DNA of 64,000 nucleotides from the NCBI GenBank assembly GCA_020744425.1, contig JAGMUV010000024.1, positions 806,001 through 870,000 on the forward strand, read 5' to 3'. This document shows, piece after piece, positions 13,019 through 25,005 of this stretch; the first letter of the stretch is position 1; each line of letters opens with the position of its first letter. The position numbers were made by a program, and so were the translations under genes. Origin of the DNA: Dactylonectria macrodidyma (taxonomy: Eukaryota; Ascomycota; Sordariomycetes; Hypocreales; Nectriaceae). Under the pieces are notes generated by a model that saw only the letters and a program-made list of their open reading frames with translations, searched no databases and had not been told where the DNA came from.

Positions 13019-14353
13019 ATGGCGATATCGCACTCCGCTCCCGGTTCTGGTACGCACCGCTCCGTCAACGCTATTGTAGTCGGGGGCGGCCCTTGCGGGC
13101 TAGCTGTCGTTGGAAACCTTCTAGAACAGCATCCCCATGACCATCTGCTCTGGGTTGATCCTGTATTCACCGCCGGTCGTATTGGTGATCAGTACCGCGA
13201 GGTGCCGAGCAACACAAAGGTCGAGCTATTCATCAACTTTGCTACCGCCATCGCTCCGTTCAGACGCATTCTCGAATTCTCCTCGGAACCGGACGCCCTC
13301 ACGGCGCTGCGTAAATTGCCCCAGAACCAAGGGTGCCAGCTCAAGTATGCAGCCGACTTATGTCTGATGCTCACGGAGGGTATTGTTCGTCATTTTGGCA
13401 ACGTGGAGCAACACTATGGCAGAGTCACTGGTGCCGCTTTCAATAAGGTATGAATTGGAGTTTACTTGTGCGGCTCTGAGGGTCGAACTTGTTATTAGGT
13501 TCCTAGTTAATGCTAACCATGGACCAACTCTTAGCAAACGGGTCTCTGGACGGCTGTCTTAGATGGTAACCAGCGTGCCATTGCACCAAGCCTGATACTG
13601 TGCACCGGATCCAAACCTGCTGTCGATATGTTGCCCGCTCTCAAAAAGATCTCCATGGGTCCGAAGATGATCAGTCTAGACACTGCACTCAACCCGTCAC
13701 TCTTAGCAAAGAACGTCAAAACAGACGGAATGGTTGCTGTCATAGGATCCTCTCATTCGGCCATCTTGGTCTTGATGAACCTGTATGCCTTGTGTCAAAC
13801 CACGCACCCTAGCCTCCGCATCAAGTGGTTTACCCGGTGCAAAGATTTACGCTACGCCAAGTACATGGACGGCTGGATCCTCTATGACAACACTGGACTC
13901 AAAGGTCAGGTGGCTCAATGGGCTCAAGAACACCTGAACGAGAATGAGTTCGACAAGAGTCCCGTAAGCAAGGTCATGACCAAATTCTGGTTGACACCCG
14001 ACGTCGAAGAAGACCGATATCAAGCCGAGCTTCCCAGCTGCACACACATCATCCAGGCAATTGGATACAAGCGAGATACTCTCCCTGAATTAACCATCAC
14101 CGCTTCAATTGGCGCCAAACCTGAACCGTTGACAGCTCAGCACGACGACTTGACGGGTCGCTTTTTCACCTCACTGGCGGAGGATTCTGGGAAACGGTTA
14201 TATTTGCCGGGATTGTTTGGGGCAGGAATCGCTTTTCCTGAATGTGTGACTGACCCAATGGGTAATGTTGAACGGGCAGTTGGCCTTTGGAAGTTTATGA
14301 GATTCCTCAAACAGGCTGTGCCTGATTGGGTTAACTCACCAGAGTCGGTATAG
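13019..14353 (+). CDS. FAD/NAD(P)H-dependent oxidoreductase (pyridine nucleotide-disulfide/monooxygenase-like)
   Basis: Two exons (13019-13447, 13535-14353; 87 bp intron) give 415 residues. An N-terminal Rossmann fold carries IVVGGGPCG (residues 19-27), the FAD dinucleotide site. A second nucleotide site, AVIGSSHSA, starts the later domain as in flavoprotein monooxygenases and pyridine-nucleotide oxidoreductases that bind NAD(P)H. The end (GLFGAGIAFPE) matches the usual C-terminal FAD contact. No signal peptide is visible, so it is probably cytosolic. Its 3' end is 124 bp from the convergent TRI12-like pump gene, which suggests, without proof, a shared metabolite. Exact reaction unknown. Confidence 0.85.
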
Positions 14354-14476
14354 ATTGGAGCTGTTTTTGGCGTGCGTATCTTAAAAGATGAGAGATGAAC
14401 TTGTTTGTATTTGTTCAACTAAGCTTCTCGTATTGTTCATCCGTTCCCACAGCCGTCATGGTTCTGCAAAATCTCA

Positions 14477-16425
14477 TCAAATAATCACAGCAATATGGTC
14501 ATCCATGAATTGCGCAATGTCCTCAACAAACAAACTTGCCAAAACGGAAACACCACCAAAAGCGATGCTGCAGTAATAAACCCACTGATACGCATCGGCA
14601 TACGCTGACTGACCTGCTATGACAACAGCATCCCACTTCGTGACGTTGCCATCAATGCCTGGTAGTGCTAGTATCGGCTTGATGAGTGAGGAGGCTGTGA
14701 GCCCAATTGCAGCCTCAATGGTGTCTGCATCAGTCACTCCACTCGCAACCATTGCGCCGGATACTCGTGCTATGAGCAATGGAGTTAACTTCTGGACTAG
14801 GATGTTGTAGTAGATGGCGTAACCAATAGCACCACCGATGACTCTGATCGACAACGTTAGAGATGTCATGGTGGCGATAATCTCGTCGGGTGTGATGATT
14901 GTCGTAATGACACTGGTTGGCACGACAATACCACCGACGCCGAGGCCTGCAATGAGCAGAATCGGGTAGACAATCTTTTCGTTGTCCAAATCGGCAGCAG
15001 CCAAAGCTCCGCACCCAGCTGTCATGACGCAAGAAGCAACAGTCAAAAGCCATCGAATGCCGCGACCTCGCAGACGGCTCATGAGTCCTAGAGTAATGAC
15101 ACATCCAAGCATGACGCCTAGTCCGAATGGCAGGCCTCGTAGTCCAACAGCAACGGGGTCATGGCCGTACACGTTGAAGGCTTGTGTAGGCCAAAGCATC
15201 AGGACCGAGAAGAAGTTTGCTCCGGAAATGAAGCTGATGAGCAAAAGGATTGACAAGGTTCGTGGGGCTTTGCCGAAGTTCTTGGGAATCATCGGGTATT
15301 TGGCACTCCAAATTTCCCAGCAAACGAATGCAGCAAATGTGAATACGCCAATGAGCAACGGAGCGATAACGTGGACACTTTTCCAAGAGTACTTGAAAGC
15401 GTTAGCTTGGTCACGCAAGATGAATTGTCTGGACTCTTACCGTATATCCTCCCCACAAAATAGCTGCAACCACAAGCGTGATACCGGCGACTGAAGTAAG
15501 GCCTCCAACAAAGTCGATGCGTTGGACGACTTCCTTTCGAGAAAGAGTAGAAGTGACGCTGCGAGGTGGAGGAAAATAGAAGAAGACAGCGACCAGCAGT
15601 CCGACCGCAGTGTAGACGATGATCATGACGCCGACATATCTCCAGCCCGAGTTGGCCGCAATAAGTTGAGCCCAAAGAACAGACGGGCACCATGGGAGGA
15701 TAGTCATGATCAAAGCGGCGACATAGATACCTCGCTGTGAGGTGGGTGCAAGCTCAGCCGTTCCTGCGATTGCGGTTAACTCGTTTATGCCAGCACCAAC
15801 TCCAGAGAGTGCCATTCCGCCTGAAGGTAGTTGTTAGTATCACCATGATACGTCTTCCAATGGCTCCATTACTCACAGATAAATACGTTCATGGTGTGTG
15901 CAGTCGTGCAAACAATTTGTCCCACAATGATGAAAAGGCTACCCATTATCACGACATACCGACGGCCCAGAATATCGGACAAGGCGCCGACGAATGGACA
16001 GATCGCAGCAAGGCAGATGAGGTTGGCTGTGATGAACCAAACCCAACGATCGGTTCCTCCTATGTCACCGTAGATGATGGGAGGGATTGCACCTATGGAT
16101 CAGTTAGCGACAACCTTGGCACCAGATTGTGGTTACAAACCCCAAAGATATGGAGGCATCTGTCCACTGGTCCAAGCAAACGCCATAGCAGTGCAAGCCA
16201 TGAATCGTCTCGGGGTCAACTTGTGAAGATTTAGCATATATCCATGCTGCCTGGTGAAAGATACCAAGTGATAAAAGGGAGCCGTCTCACTTTGGGAGGC
16301 GACAGAGGTGTGTCGCTATGGATGCTGTCCGAGTGGCCCGTGTCGCCAGCATCCTCGACGCGAGCCGCATAGGCGTCGACTTCATGCTTCTGGGCCAGGG
16401 GTGGTGACTGGTCTGGAGCCACCAT
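14477..16425 (-). CDS. TRI12-family MFS efflux pump
   Basis: Five exons (16425-16291, 16246-16141, 16092-15877, 15820-15441, 15391-14477) give 583 residues in one frame. The ATG at 16425 was chosen because the codon further upstream in frame (16437) is TTG. Landmarks: MNVFICGMALSGVGAGINEL, in which the Gly-rich motif is created by splicing, and KSVHVIAPLLIG after the central loop. These, with about 14 hydrophobic segments, fit the fungal trichothecene-efflux (TRI12) and siderophore-transporter branch of the MFS. Expected location is the plasma membrane. Calling it a mycotoxin pump would go too far: many members move other compounds and no trichothecene genes are nearby. Confidence 0.87.
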
Positions 16426-17360
16426 TATGATGGTCAAGCCTGTTTAAGTCCGAGGTATTGTAGTAAATAATGAGACGAGCTTGAGGGATGATGAAAGAAT
16501 GGAACCCCAGGGGCATGGCCCTTATTTATGATCTTCATCCTGAACCATGGGTGTAACTGTCGGTCTCGACAACTCACAACCAAATCTCATATCATTTGCA
16601 ATCAGCTACAGAAGGACCGACGCGTGTGTGTTTGGTCAAATCTGGTCTAGAACTACGGACTACAGGGTGGGTGGGATCCTCGGCTTGAGATGAATACGCA
16701 ACTGCAATAATTGGCTGCTTGGCAATCATCAACGGCCTTCCCCGCGTTTTGGGTCAAATTCGAATTAGGGCGATGAGTAGATGGATCTGGGAGCCGAGGC
16801 ATGTTCCTGGTATTCTTCTTAAAGGCTGAAAGCAATGCGGGGGTGGAGCGAATGGTGGTAACCTAGCTCAACAGACGGATAGAACGGCAGAACAATAAGT
16901 CAAGCTCCAGCTAGTCGACCAATACTTTCCACCCAACTTCGGAACTAATACCTTATTTGGAAAGACGCCAGTACTTGGGATAAGGGGGGTCCGCTTCGCA
17001 TATTCCAATTCCATGGACAACGAACATCAAATACTCCGGATCGACGCTGGCTTCAGTCGCTATCAGTCATGGTTCGGCTGTTCGGGCGTACGGACAGTCC
17101 GGGCTGCTCAATTGACCAATTGGTCGGCCGATCAAAAAATTGCTTTGGATAAAGCATGCAAGACATCGGGATAAGAATAAAGTAAGCTGGCGTAGATTGC
17201 CCGTCAAAATCTTGTGCGCCATGCATCACGCGGCCTAGATTATTCATTCACTGTGATCTCAAAAAGTCAGGTATAAAGTGGGATAAGGAAAATAAAATAT
17301 AGCTCCTACCAAACTATATTAGGCACTAAACAACAAACTTGACACTGCCATCTCACGCGT
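16426..17360. other. Intergenic region with short palindromes (935 bp)
   Basis: Upstream of the pump gene. Two perfect short palindromes lie close together: CGGACAGTCCG at 17091-17101 and GACCAATTGGTC at 17114-17125, the latter containing a CCAAT core. The paired CGG half-sites resemble Zn2Cys6 binding sites but are over 600 bp from the pump start. No gene seen. Confidence 0.45.
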
Positions 17361-18215
17361 TCATGACACAGGGTGCTGCCATTGCTGCCAACCAACCCAG
17401 GCTTGGAAAATACTGATGCCAAGACTAAGCGTTCCAAGCAATATCACTATGAAAAGACCGATAAGAGTCACCATCATGGCGTACCTCGCACCGCTTTTGC
17501 GCTCTAGCCACTCTTCCAAGAAGCCTCTTGGTGTCGGGTTCTCGAGTTCGTCGTACAATTCCAAGAGCCTCGAACCCCAATATTGGTATTTGGTACGCTC
17601 ATCGGTTCCGCAGAGATGTGGCAAATCGACGATTCGGACAATGTCCGGATCGAATTTGTCTTTGGAAATTAGGTTGCGAAGCATCGATTGCGGTATTTCA
17701 TCGTCAGGGAATAAGACCTCTTTGATGGTCGCAAGTGCCTCGATTGCTAATTGTGAGGGGATGTTGGAACTAAGCATTAAAATGTTGAGTCAATTAGTCG
17801 AAGTGAAAATGCTGATGTCACCGTCTCTTGTTGATCACACCTACCGAATATTTGCTGGAGCCGCAACAGCTTCGGAGTTCCTGTCATCATTGCCAAGACT
17901 CTGTTTCAGAACACTCGTATAATGAACTATGGAAACCGTGCCATTTTTCGAATCGAGTAGCAAGTGACTCGTCAAATCGTCGGTTGGAATAATGTCTAAT
18001 TTCGCAATCTTATTCAATCGTCGCGCTGTGACAGAAGAAACATTGACCTTAGTAGCAGAAGTAACATCATGCTCACGTGATAGGTTGGGATATTCTCTCT
18101 TGGGGAATAGAGAGTCGATAAAGGTTGCGAGAGATTTGTCGCTGGGCTAGAGAGCAGATTGACTTCCTAATCCTAAAAGCCAGCCAGACTGATATTCGGC
18201 TGTGGGCCGAACCAT
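17361..18215 (-). pseudogene. Small fungal protein with C-terminal membrane anchor; N-terminus damaged or mis-spliced
   Basis: Exons ..18077, 18025-17845 and 17769-17361 join in frame. The product has a motif region (RRLNKIAKLDIIPTDDL), a middle segment with VSIVHYTSVLK, and one hydrophobic anchor near the C-terminus (VTLIGLFIVILLGTLSLGI). This layout recurs in fungal proteins of unknown function. The only good ATG (18215, context CACAATGG) is in frame but meets a TAG after 22 codons, while the frame after the TAG looks real (PSDKSLATFIDSLFPKR). Either this is a premature stop, or an intron from just after the ATG (donor GTTCGG) to CTCTCTAG removes it. Function unknown. Confidence 0.55.
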
Positions 18216-18342
18216 TGTGATGATTCAGGCGGCGAGGCTAAAGGCTCTGTTTTGGTCGCTGAGCGGAGGTCGTCTCTTTTAAGATTTTTCACAACTTCGA
18301 TTTGAGTAACTTTGAGAAGTTGGATGCATCCTATGTTGAAAT

Positions 18343-20018
18343 TTAAATGCTGTTCGGGTGGACATTTCCATCCGGAGAAAACCTTTCACTAAAACTACCT
18401 TGGTAACTTAGAACATCAGACTCTGGGGGCAGAGAAATTTGCAAAAGTTCGTCCTTCAAGAAGCTCATTGTCTCATCACTTGTATACAAATCATGTTCGA
18501 TGAAACAGTCGGGCCATTTGGCATCGCTAGAGAAATCAGGTAGCTCTGGGTTGAAGTAGTGCATCCTTCCGGAACTAGTCGTGGAGCCTAGTTCTCTCAT
18601 TACTTCATCCAACGGCATTTGAAAGTTACCGTTCTGAAAGCCGTAGACTGTGGGGATATCTGGTGCTGAACACAGCTGAGGCGTAGTCGCCACTTCAGAA
18701 ACGTAAGTTGATGACCTGGATAGAACGGGAGGAGAAGGCGGGGTTGATTCAGGCTGTCGAATGCGACACTGATGATCGTTGGGCATTGTAGTCGGAATGC
18801 AAGGGGTAGAGTCGTGCTTGAGCTTTTGTCTAGTCTCTGTGACCGAGTTGATTGGGTTGTCGCCTGTGCTAGTGTCGACAATCCGTGTCGAATTGGATTC
18901 GCGAGGCTTTTGCTCGACGTTGTCACGAGCTGCATCAAGCAGCTGAAAGAATAGTTGTCCATAACTGCAGTCTCCTCCAATCAGCTGTTCGTTCCTTTGA
19001 AGCACCTTAGAAATAACCGCGCTTCCTTCTTTCTTTAAGTAGGTCCGGGTGATGTCGATAGCTTCCTCCACTAAACTACCCAAATAGGGATTTCGCGTCT
19101 TGTCCTGGTCCTCAAACAGAATGTTCCAAATAATGTACCACTGTTCCTTACCCTCGAGTGTTCTATCGACACGTCGCGTCAAAAGGTCTTGGGCTTTGTT
19201 TGACACGTACTCAACATTACTTGGAGCTTCTCGGGGCTCACAGAACACAGAGTGAAGATGCTTTTTGAACAATCGATCTGAAGAGAAACCTTCAAAACAC
19301 TTTCGACAATAAAACCCCACAGTATGCTGTCGGGCTAGATGCTGTTTGACATCGTGAATGCGATTCAACTTCCGAGATATGCAGTCCACGTGGCGAATAG
19401 GGTCCATCCTGTAAAAGGGACACGCAAATGGTTTATTTTCTTGATGCCCCATCATTCCATCGTCACCGCCTTTCGTATCACTGATTCGGTTTCGCTTGTG
19501 GAGTGCTTTGCCTTTACTCTGCTTCGCCGCCCGTTTCAGGGTAGGGGAGGGTTGCGGGCATTCATTAGAAGCGTCCGTTTTACGAGTATCAAGTGACTCT
19601 TCATAGCAACCAGAACATCAATCAGCTTTAATATCGTGCTTTAGGTGAGACTTGACTTACTCGAATCAAGCTTACAGCTCACTGATGTGGGTTGATAATG
19701 CTCTGCGCAAGCCCTCGTGGCGACAGGTGGGCCTGGCCCCCCTGATGAAGCTGGTTTTGATTGGCCACAGTTTGGTAGGGTTGCCAAAAAGGCTTCCCCG
19801 TTTGGCTCCAATAAGAAAGTTGAACTCCCGCTCATATTCCTTTCGTTCTTAGGCAAGCCGGGGTCGTATTGTGGGTTGGCATCTGGCGATGGTGGGACTG
19901 CCAGGGCCACAGTTCCAGGGACGCTGGATTGGCATACATGCTGTATCGTGGTCGTCTGTTGTTTTGAGTGTGATAGAATGCCAGTAGCTCTACTCCGAAG
20001 AGAAGCTGCATCAAACAT
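18343..20018 (-). CDS. Atypical C2H2-type zinc-finger protein (fungal family), copy 1
   Basis: Two exons (20018-19661, 19598-18343; 62 bp intron) give 537 residues. Residues 1-160 are low-complexity. The conserved block follows: FACPFYRMDP, then RIHDVKQHLARQH, then YCRKCFEGF with a spaced H..C pair, an irregular pair of zinc-binding motifs known from many fungal proteins of unknown function. After it a helical segment (WYIIWNILFEDQ) is shared with the copies at 22632 and 43901. The C-terminal half is Ser/Pro-rich and acidic, as in transcription activators. Likely nuclear, but DNA binding is not proven for the family. Start chosen at the first ATG of the spliced frame. Confidence 0.78.
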
Positions 20019-21380
20019 GACAGAATGACAATAGGAATGCTTAACAGTCGTATAGCAACGAGTGTGATGTAGGAGGCTTAGCTTTCTACAAAGGAAAGCA
20101 CTTGACGGCTTCAATGTGCAAATGGGACAACAAACAATCCAATGGAGAACGAGGTACTTGAAGGTGAGAAAACAAAGACTGAAAATACACATCTGTGATG
20201 TTCTATGTCATTGGAAAACAGCCAAAGCAAAGCCTGGGAAATGTGTGGAGAATATGGAGAATTTTTCCACTTGCAGCCTCTCTCAGAAATTACGGTGAGG
20301 GAGAGTGGCTTAATAGTGGAACGTCGTTACTGCCCAATGCAAAAGTAAGGCTGAGCTGGGTATGACCGAGCTGAGATGTACCAACCCGAGTGGGACAGGA
20401 TGTCTTCCTTTTGGGACACGGGATGTTCCCGAAGGCGTCTCAGGATGGACAAGGCATGCATGAGTCAAGGCTTGTGATATGTGGAAATTAGAAGTGGCAC
20501 TATTACGGTCTGGATGAATGGAGGTGAAGAGATCATTCTTCTCTCCGGAGTGGAGGGCCCACTGGCAGTGGCATTCGCTGAGAGTGCAGCCAACTCTTTT
20601 GACCACCTACAACTAGTGGACCACCCGGAATAAACTGGAATTAATCATGACGTTTTATATACATGAAATACAGAATCTAGCTAGGAACTGCGCCCGCGGC
20701 TCATCTGCCGCAGCGTGATATGTGTATGACAGAAAGTGCTGCCCATTGAAGCTCTGCCTGTCTGATGTCTCAGTTCAGGGCGTATTATCAGGCCGAGCGG
20801 CCGGGTTGCCCAGCGGCCAGCCGAGGCAACCATTTTCAGCGTGTCTCTGAATTGCACTTTCATTCTGCCTCCCTGTATGCCTGTTTTTATAGCGCCCCCA
20901 ACAGATTTTTACGGAGGGTCTAGCTCAGTGAAGCTGGAGCTGGCGCAGCGCTGTGCAACTGGACAGCAGTCGGCCTTGAACGTTACGGCCCTGTTCTGAC
21001 AACCAGTCATCAATCCACCGTTCTTGTTCTCGTCAGCAGGACGCCTCGGCCCACCAATGATCTAGATCGTTGTAAAGGAATCAGCTAGAAACACGATAGC
21101 TTAGACACCGACGGCGCTACCTTAGGTTAGTGGATGTGAATGTGGATGTGGACATTGAAATGGACATAGCTTGATGCATCGTGACGCGATTGAAGGTGGA
21201 CTAGTTGATCCTACGCCGTGTCGCGAGGGTAAAGGCGGGGGATGGGTTCCAAGAGAGAACTGTAACACAAGATGTTACTACATGGTCATTATCTATCCAC
21301 CTGCAGGGGATACTTGCCCCAATTGCTAAGAATAGTGACGATGCTGCCATCGACCCTGTTTTTGAGTCGATTCTTTGGCC

Positions 21381-21655
21381 TTCCATTGTTTACGAACGCT
21401 CCGCCATTGCGGAGGGCACCGCTAACCAGCCAATGAGAACGAGTCCACCATTGTGTAGGAGACGATCCACCATTGTGAAGGTGACTGTCTGCCGTTGCGT
21501 AAGAAACTAATAATCGGACATTGAGAGCGAGTCCGCCATTGTGGAGGAATCAGGGGCTGAGTTTTAGCGGCTCTCACATCCGTGGAATCTCACAACTGTA
21601 AAATTTCATAGATGTGGCTCACGAATGTGGAAGGCTCACAGATGTGGAGGACTAA
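21381..21655. repeat. Cluster of degenerate ~18-20 bp palindromic repeats, left block
   Basis: At least eight diverged units share the core CCAC-C/A-ATTGTGG or its variants. The cleanest is a perfect inverted repeat CTCCGC-CATT-GCGGAG at 21399-21414; others are CCACCATTGTG (twice, within 21444-21478) and GTCCGCCATTGTGGAG (21531-21546). The right-hand units drift to GCTCACAGATGTGGA. Such clusters occur in subterminal regions of some DNA transposons; that interpretation is inference. Confidence 0.6.
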
Positions 21656-22206
21656 TGCAAGTTGGTGGATACATGATTGTGCACCAGGCTGCAAATTGCA
21701 ATGAGCCCAAGGATTCATTCTCAACAAAGAGTCAAGATGGAGTCGACGAGTCGCGGATTAATAATGGGCGTGTAGCCTTATTCAACTGTACTTTGTGGTG
21801 TATACCAAGGATGATACAGGAGTTACAATTCTACATTTTGAACGGACTGAACGCCCTTCTTGCCGAGGACATAGGACTCAGCTACACCCAGAGGGCTCTC
21901 AGGTACCAGGCTTTGGCACATTCAAAACTCTCAGCACTAACAGACCAAAGTGAAGCACAGCTCATCCACCCAACAAAATGCTTTGGAACTCCACGAAGGC
22001 AGCAGCCTCCGGAGGCCTACACAGATCGTCCACTTCACAACCGCGGAAAGGGCAGCCCGACTGACCATCACTGCGCCTTAATAGCAACCAACGCGGTAGC
22101 CGGCGACCAGGCTTTGACAATACCAATATTAATAGTCCAATAAAAGGGCCCGCCCGAGACCCGAATAGGGAGGAACTCTCACACGGCCACGCCAGTGCCT
22201 AGGCTT

Positions 22207-22405
22207 ACTTGGCTAGCTTCCACCATTGCGATGCCCTCGCCACGAATGTGGAAGCTCTCCGTCCACTGACAACTCGAGATCGTCATAAAGCTTTAAAAAA
22301 TCGTACAATTTACATTTCAAATGTGCAAGCAAGTGGTCGTGATGGTGTGTCCCTGTGTCGAGAATTTGCTTCACAAATGTGGAAATGGCACAGATGTGAG
22401 GATGG
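22207..22405. repeat. Degenerate palindromic repeats, right block
   Basis: Units related to the left block reappear: CTTCCACCATTGCGATG, CCACGAATGTGGAAG, CACAAATGTGG and GCACAGATGTG. About 550 bp of unrelated sequence separates the two blocks. Confidence 0.5.
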
Positions 22406-22631
22406 CTGAGTCAAGGCGAACAAGTGTCGACTTGAACAAGAGTGGTCGAGTCCTCTGTGTCATTCACGACATCTTGTTCCTTTCTTGATTAACTCGCTCT
22501 TCACACATTTGTTTCTCCTGATACACTTTACATTTTCGTTACACACAAAATTGCGTTCACTCTGCGACTTATGTTGCCCATTGTTGAATAACTCTCCTGA
22601 CTTGCAGCCTTCCTTCAAGCCCAACATCAAT

Positions 22632-23938
22632 ATGACATCAGATGGAAATGCAGCACCGCCGAATCAATTTGTTTCTCCCATGTTGGATAATAGGACAGTA
22701 CCCGGACGCCCTTTATTCCAGCATGGGTCTCCGGCGTCCAGTGAGTTGACATCCAGACAAAGATTCCCGTCATGTATTCAGGATGTGGGTTTCACTCTTG
22801 CACATTGTCCTAACATCACGTCATGGTAGACTCCTTTTCATCAAACAACACGCAGCATAGCTTCACGGCAGCACAAGGCCGCCAAGGATCCCGAGCTCCA
22901 TCAATAGACGCCAGCGAAAAGTTCTTCGCGTGCCCCTTCTTCAAACTCGACCTTAACAAACACCAAGATTGCGCCAGTATTAAATTGAAACGTGGCTGCG
23001 ATGTCACGCAGCATTTTAAACGGTGTCACTTAATGGGGGGAGACTACTGTCCCAAGTGCCGTCGCGAATGGCCTGATGGTCCAGACTCGGAGCAAGAGCG
23101 GATCGACCACGCCCGTCGGGGATGCAAAATCGTCCCTTATCAGGGGGATGGAAAGCTCCTGGAAACGGACCTCATCCTATTTAAGCCACCCATGAGCCTC
23201 AGAGGGCCTGACAAATGGGTATGGATATGGGAGAAGCTCTTTCCTGGGCTTGCCGCCCCCTACCCATACCGTGTGGACATTGTGACTGAGACAGCGAGGT
23301 TTTTCTGCGACAAGACTAGACTCCTTCTGCCACAGCATTTGGTAGACTTCGGTGCGAAGGAAGGCCATACTATCAGCCAGGGGCTTGCTGACTCACTTAT
23401 ACGTTTCATGGCGCAAAATGTTTTCGAACCCCTTCCCCACCATGCAAGCGCAGCCGGGACTCAACAGTATTTCCTCGCAGGAATAGGCCAATCAACGCAT
23501 GCAATACCTGGATCCCAAAGCGGCTCCCAATCTGTACCTGACTCCAACTCGATGAGTCAATATCCTGGCCAGTATCAACTCCCCACAAACAATCATTCGC
23601 AGGATCTATCCCACATGGGTTCCAGTGCCCAAGCAGACTCGTGGATGGAGCAGTTCCCTCTATCCCAAACACACTTTGGTCTTGGGGTGGAGAATGGGAT
23701 GGACGAGGCGATCTATGAAACAACAACATGCAGCACCGAGCTCTCCAACAACCCCAATCCTCAACAGCTAGGGCCCTTAGTGTCCTGTCAAGGCTGTAAC
23801 TCAGTGGGCTACATTCAATACATCAATCCTTTCCAATCAATACTTGCTACCGTGCCACACAACCTTCCACACAATCCGGCGGCCCAGACGACCCCTGGCT
23901 CCACCGTTTTCCCGCATGGACAACAACATCCGAAGTAG
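22632..23938 (+). CDS. Atypical C2H2-type zinc-finger protein (fungal family), copy 2
   Basis: The main exon (22830-23938) has the family block: FFACPFFKLDL, CDVTQHFKRCH, YCPKCRREW with a spaced H/C pair, then a helical segment (WVWIWEKLFPG) and a Gln/Ser/Pro-rich tail. The N-terminus is less certain. An upstream exon 22632-22788 joins in frame through a very short 41 bp intron (donor GTTTCA, branch-like CTAAC), giving 421 residues; otherwise translation would start at ATG 22823. Copy 3 at 43901 also has a short 5' exon before the zinc block, which favours the two-exon model. Divergent from copy 1. Role unknown, probably regulatory. Confidence 0.72.
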
Positions 23939-25005
23939 TCATGGGCCACGCTTTGCTATCAACGCGCTGGACTTGATTTGACCGACTAACCCGTCAAGCG
24001 TGGCCTGCTGAGATCATCCCGCTCCACTTAGCCATCGTGCCAAACAGATCTCTCTGCTGCTGGCCGGAAATAGAAGGGCAAATCGATTCAACCTGGGTCA
24101 AATCTTTCTGTCAACTGGATGTCCCTGCCAAACTTTTTCTTCATTTTCCTTTTGTCTTGGCCTGTTCTACCTGGCTTCATGTGATTATGGATGTGTAATT
24201 GGTGGAAAGGGGCTCGCTGCGCCGCTATTATCCCCTAGTTCAAAGGAAAGAGAAAAAAAGAGTGTATGACTGGACGATTAATGAGATGTTCTCAAACGGA
24301 ATTCGTATTTGGGATGGTTTGTGCTTACTGGTCTCCTTGCTATATTTTCTTTTTATATGCTGGGCTACTTTGATCTCCCTTCTGGGCGCTGCAAAGTTTT
24401 CTCTTAGTATTTTAGTATGAAACCTCTTTTTTTTTGTACGCCTACTATCCAAAAAAAGGTCGGGAGGGGAAAACTAAATGTGGAAGGGGCAAGCTTGGAT
24501 TTCGTATGCAGGAGTCTTCAAAATTGTATTTGCCTTAGCTTGTCGAGTCATTTCTGCTATATAGCCAAACTACATCGAGATTAAGCCATCCATAACTTGC
24601 CCCAACCCCATCTGTGAATCAACCTGATCCTTCGTCCCGCAGGTATGTTCCGTAGAAATCCATCCCTCCCCCAACGGCTATTACGTGGCCAACATATATG
24701 ATCCGCCAACCATAATTATTCCATAACAAAAACTCAAACCCATTCATGCCAACCTTACCAACTCCACTCACACAAAAGAGCAGGTTCGATGACTCGGTTT
24801 GTTGCTCGAAGCCAATTTGCCCGTCTGCTTGTCGTCATACAAAAGCTCATCCGATATCTAGGGTACCATTAGCCGAGTCCAACAGAATATTTGTTCCACA
24901 GAGAGCTCACAATGGACGGTACTGAAGAGACACAAACAAGAAAGATCAGTACAATGTCCAATGTAGTTGTAAAGCATTCAATGAGACGGGGATGAAATTT
25001 TCATC
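23939..25005. other. Intergenic region between convergent genes (1.07 kb)
   Basis: 3' flanks of a plus-strand and a minus-strand gene. A T8 run at 24427-24434 is notable. No gene seen. Confidence 0.5.

Larger units (their letters stand above)
20019..22631. other. Repeat-rich intergenic region (2.6 kb)
   Basis: Between two divergent C2H2 genes. It contains degenerate short palindromic repeats on both sides of a ~550 bp core (see separate entries). The 172-codon frame at 21625-22143 has no recognisable domain and I do not call it. Confidence 0.5.

Noticed and set aside
21625..22143. 172-codon plus-strand frame inside the repeat-rich gap
   Set aside because: No domain, no coding bias visible, and it lies between degenerate repeats; more likely part of a decayed repeat.
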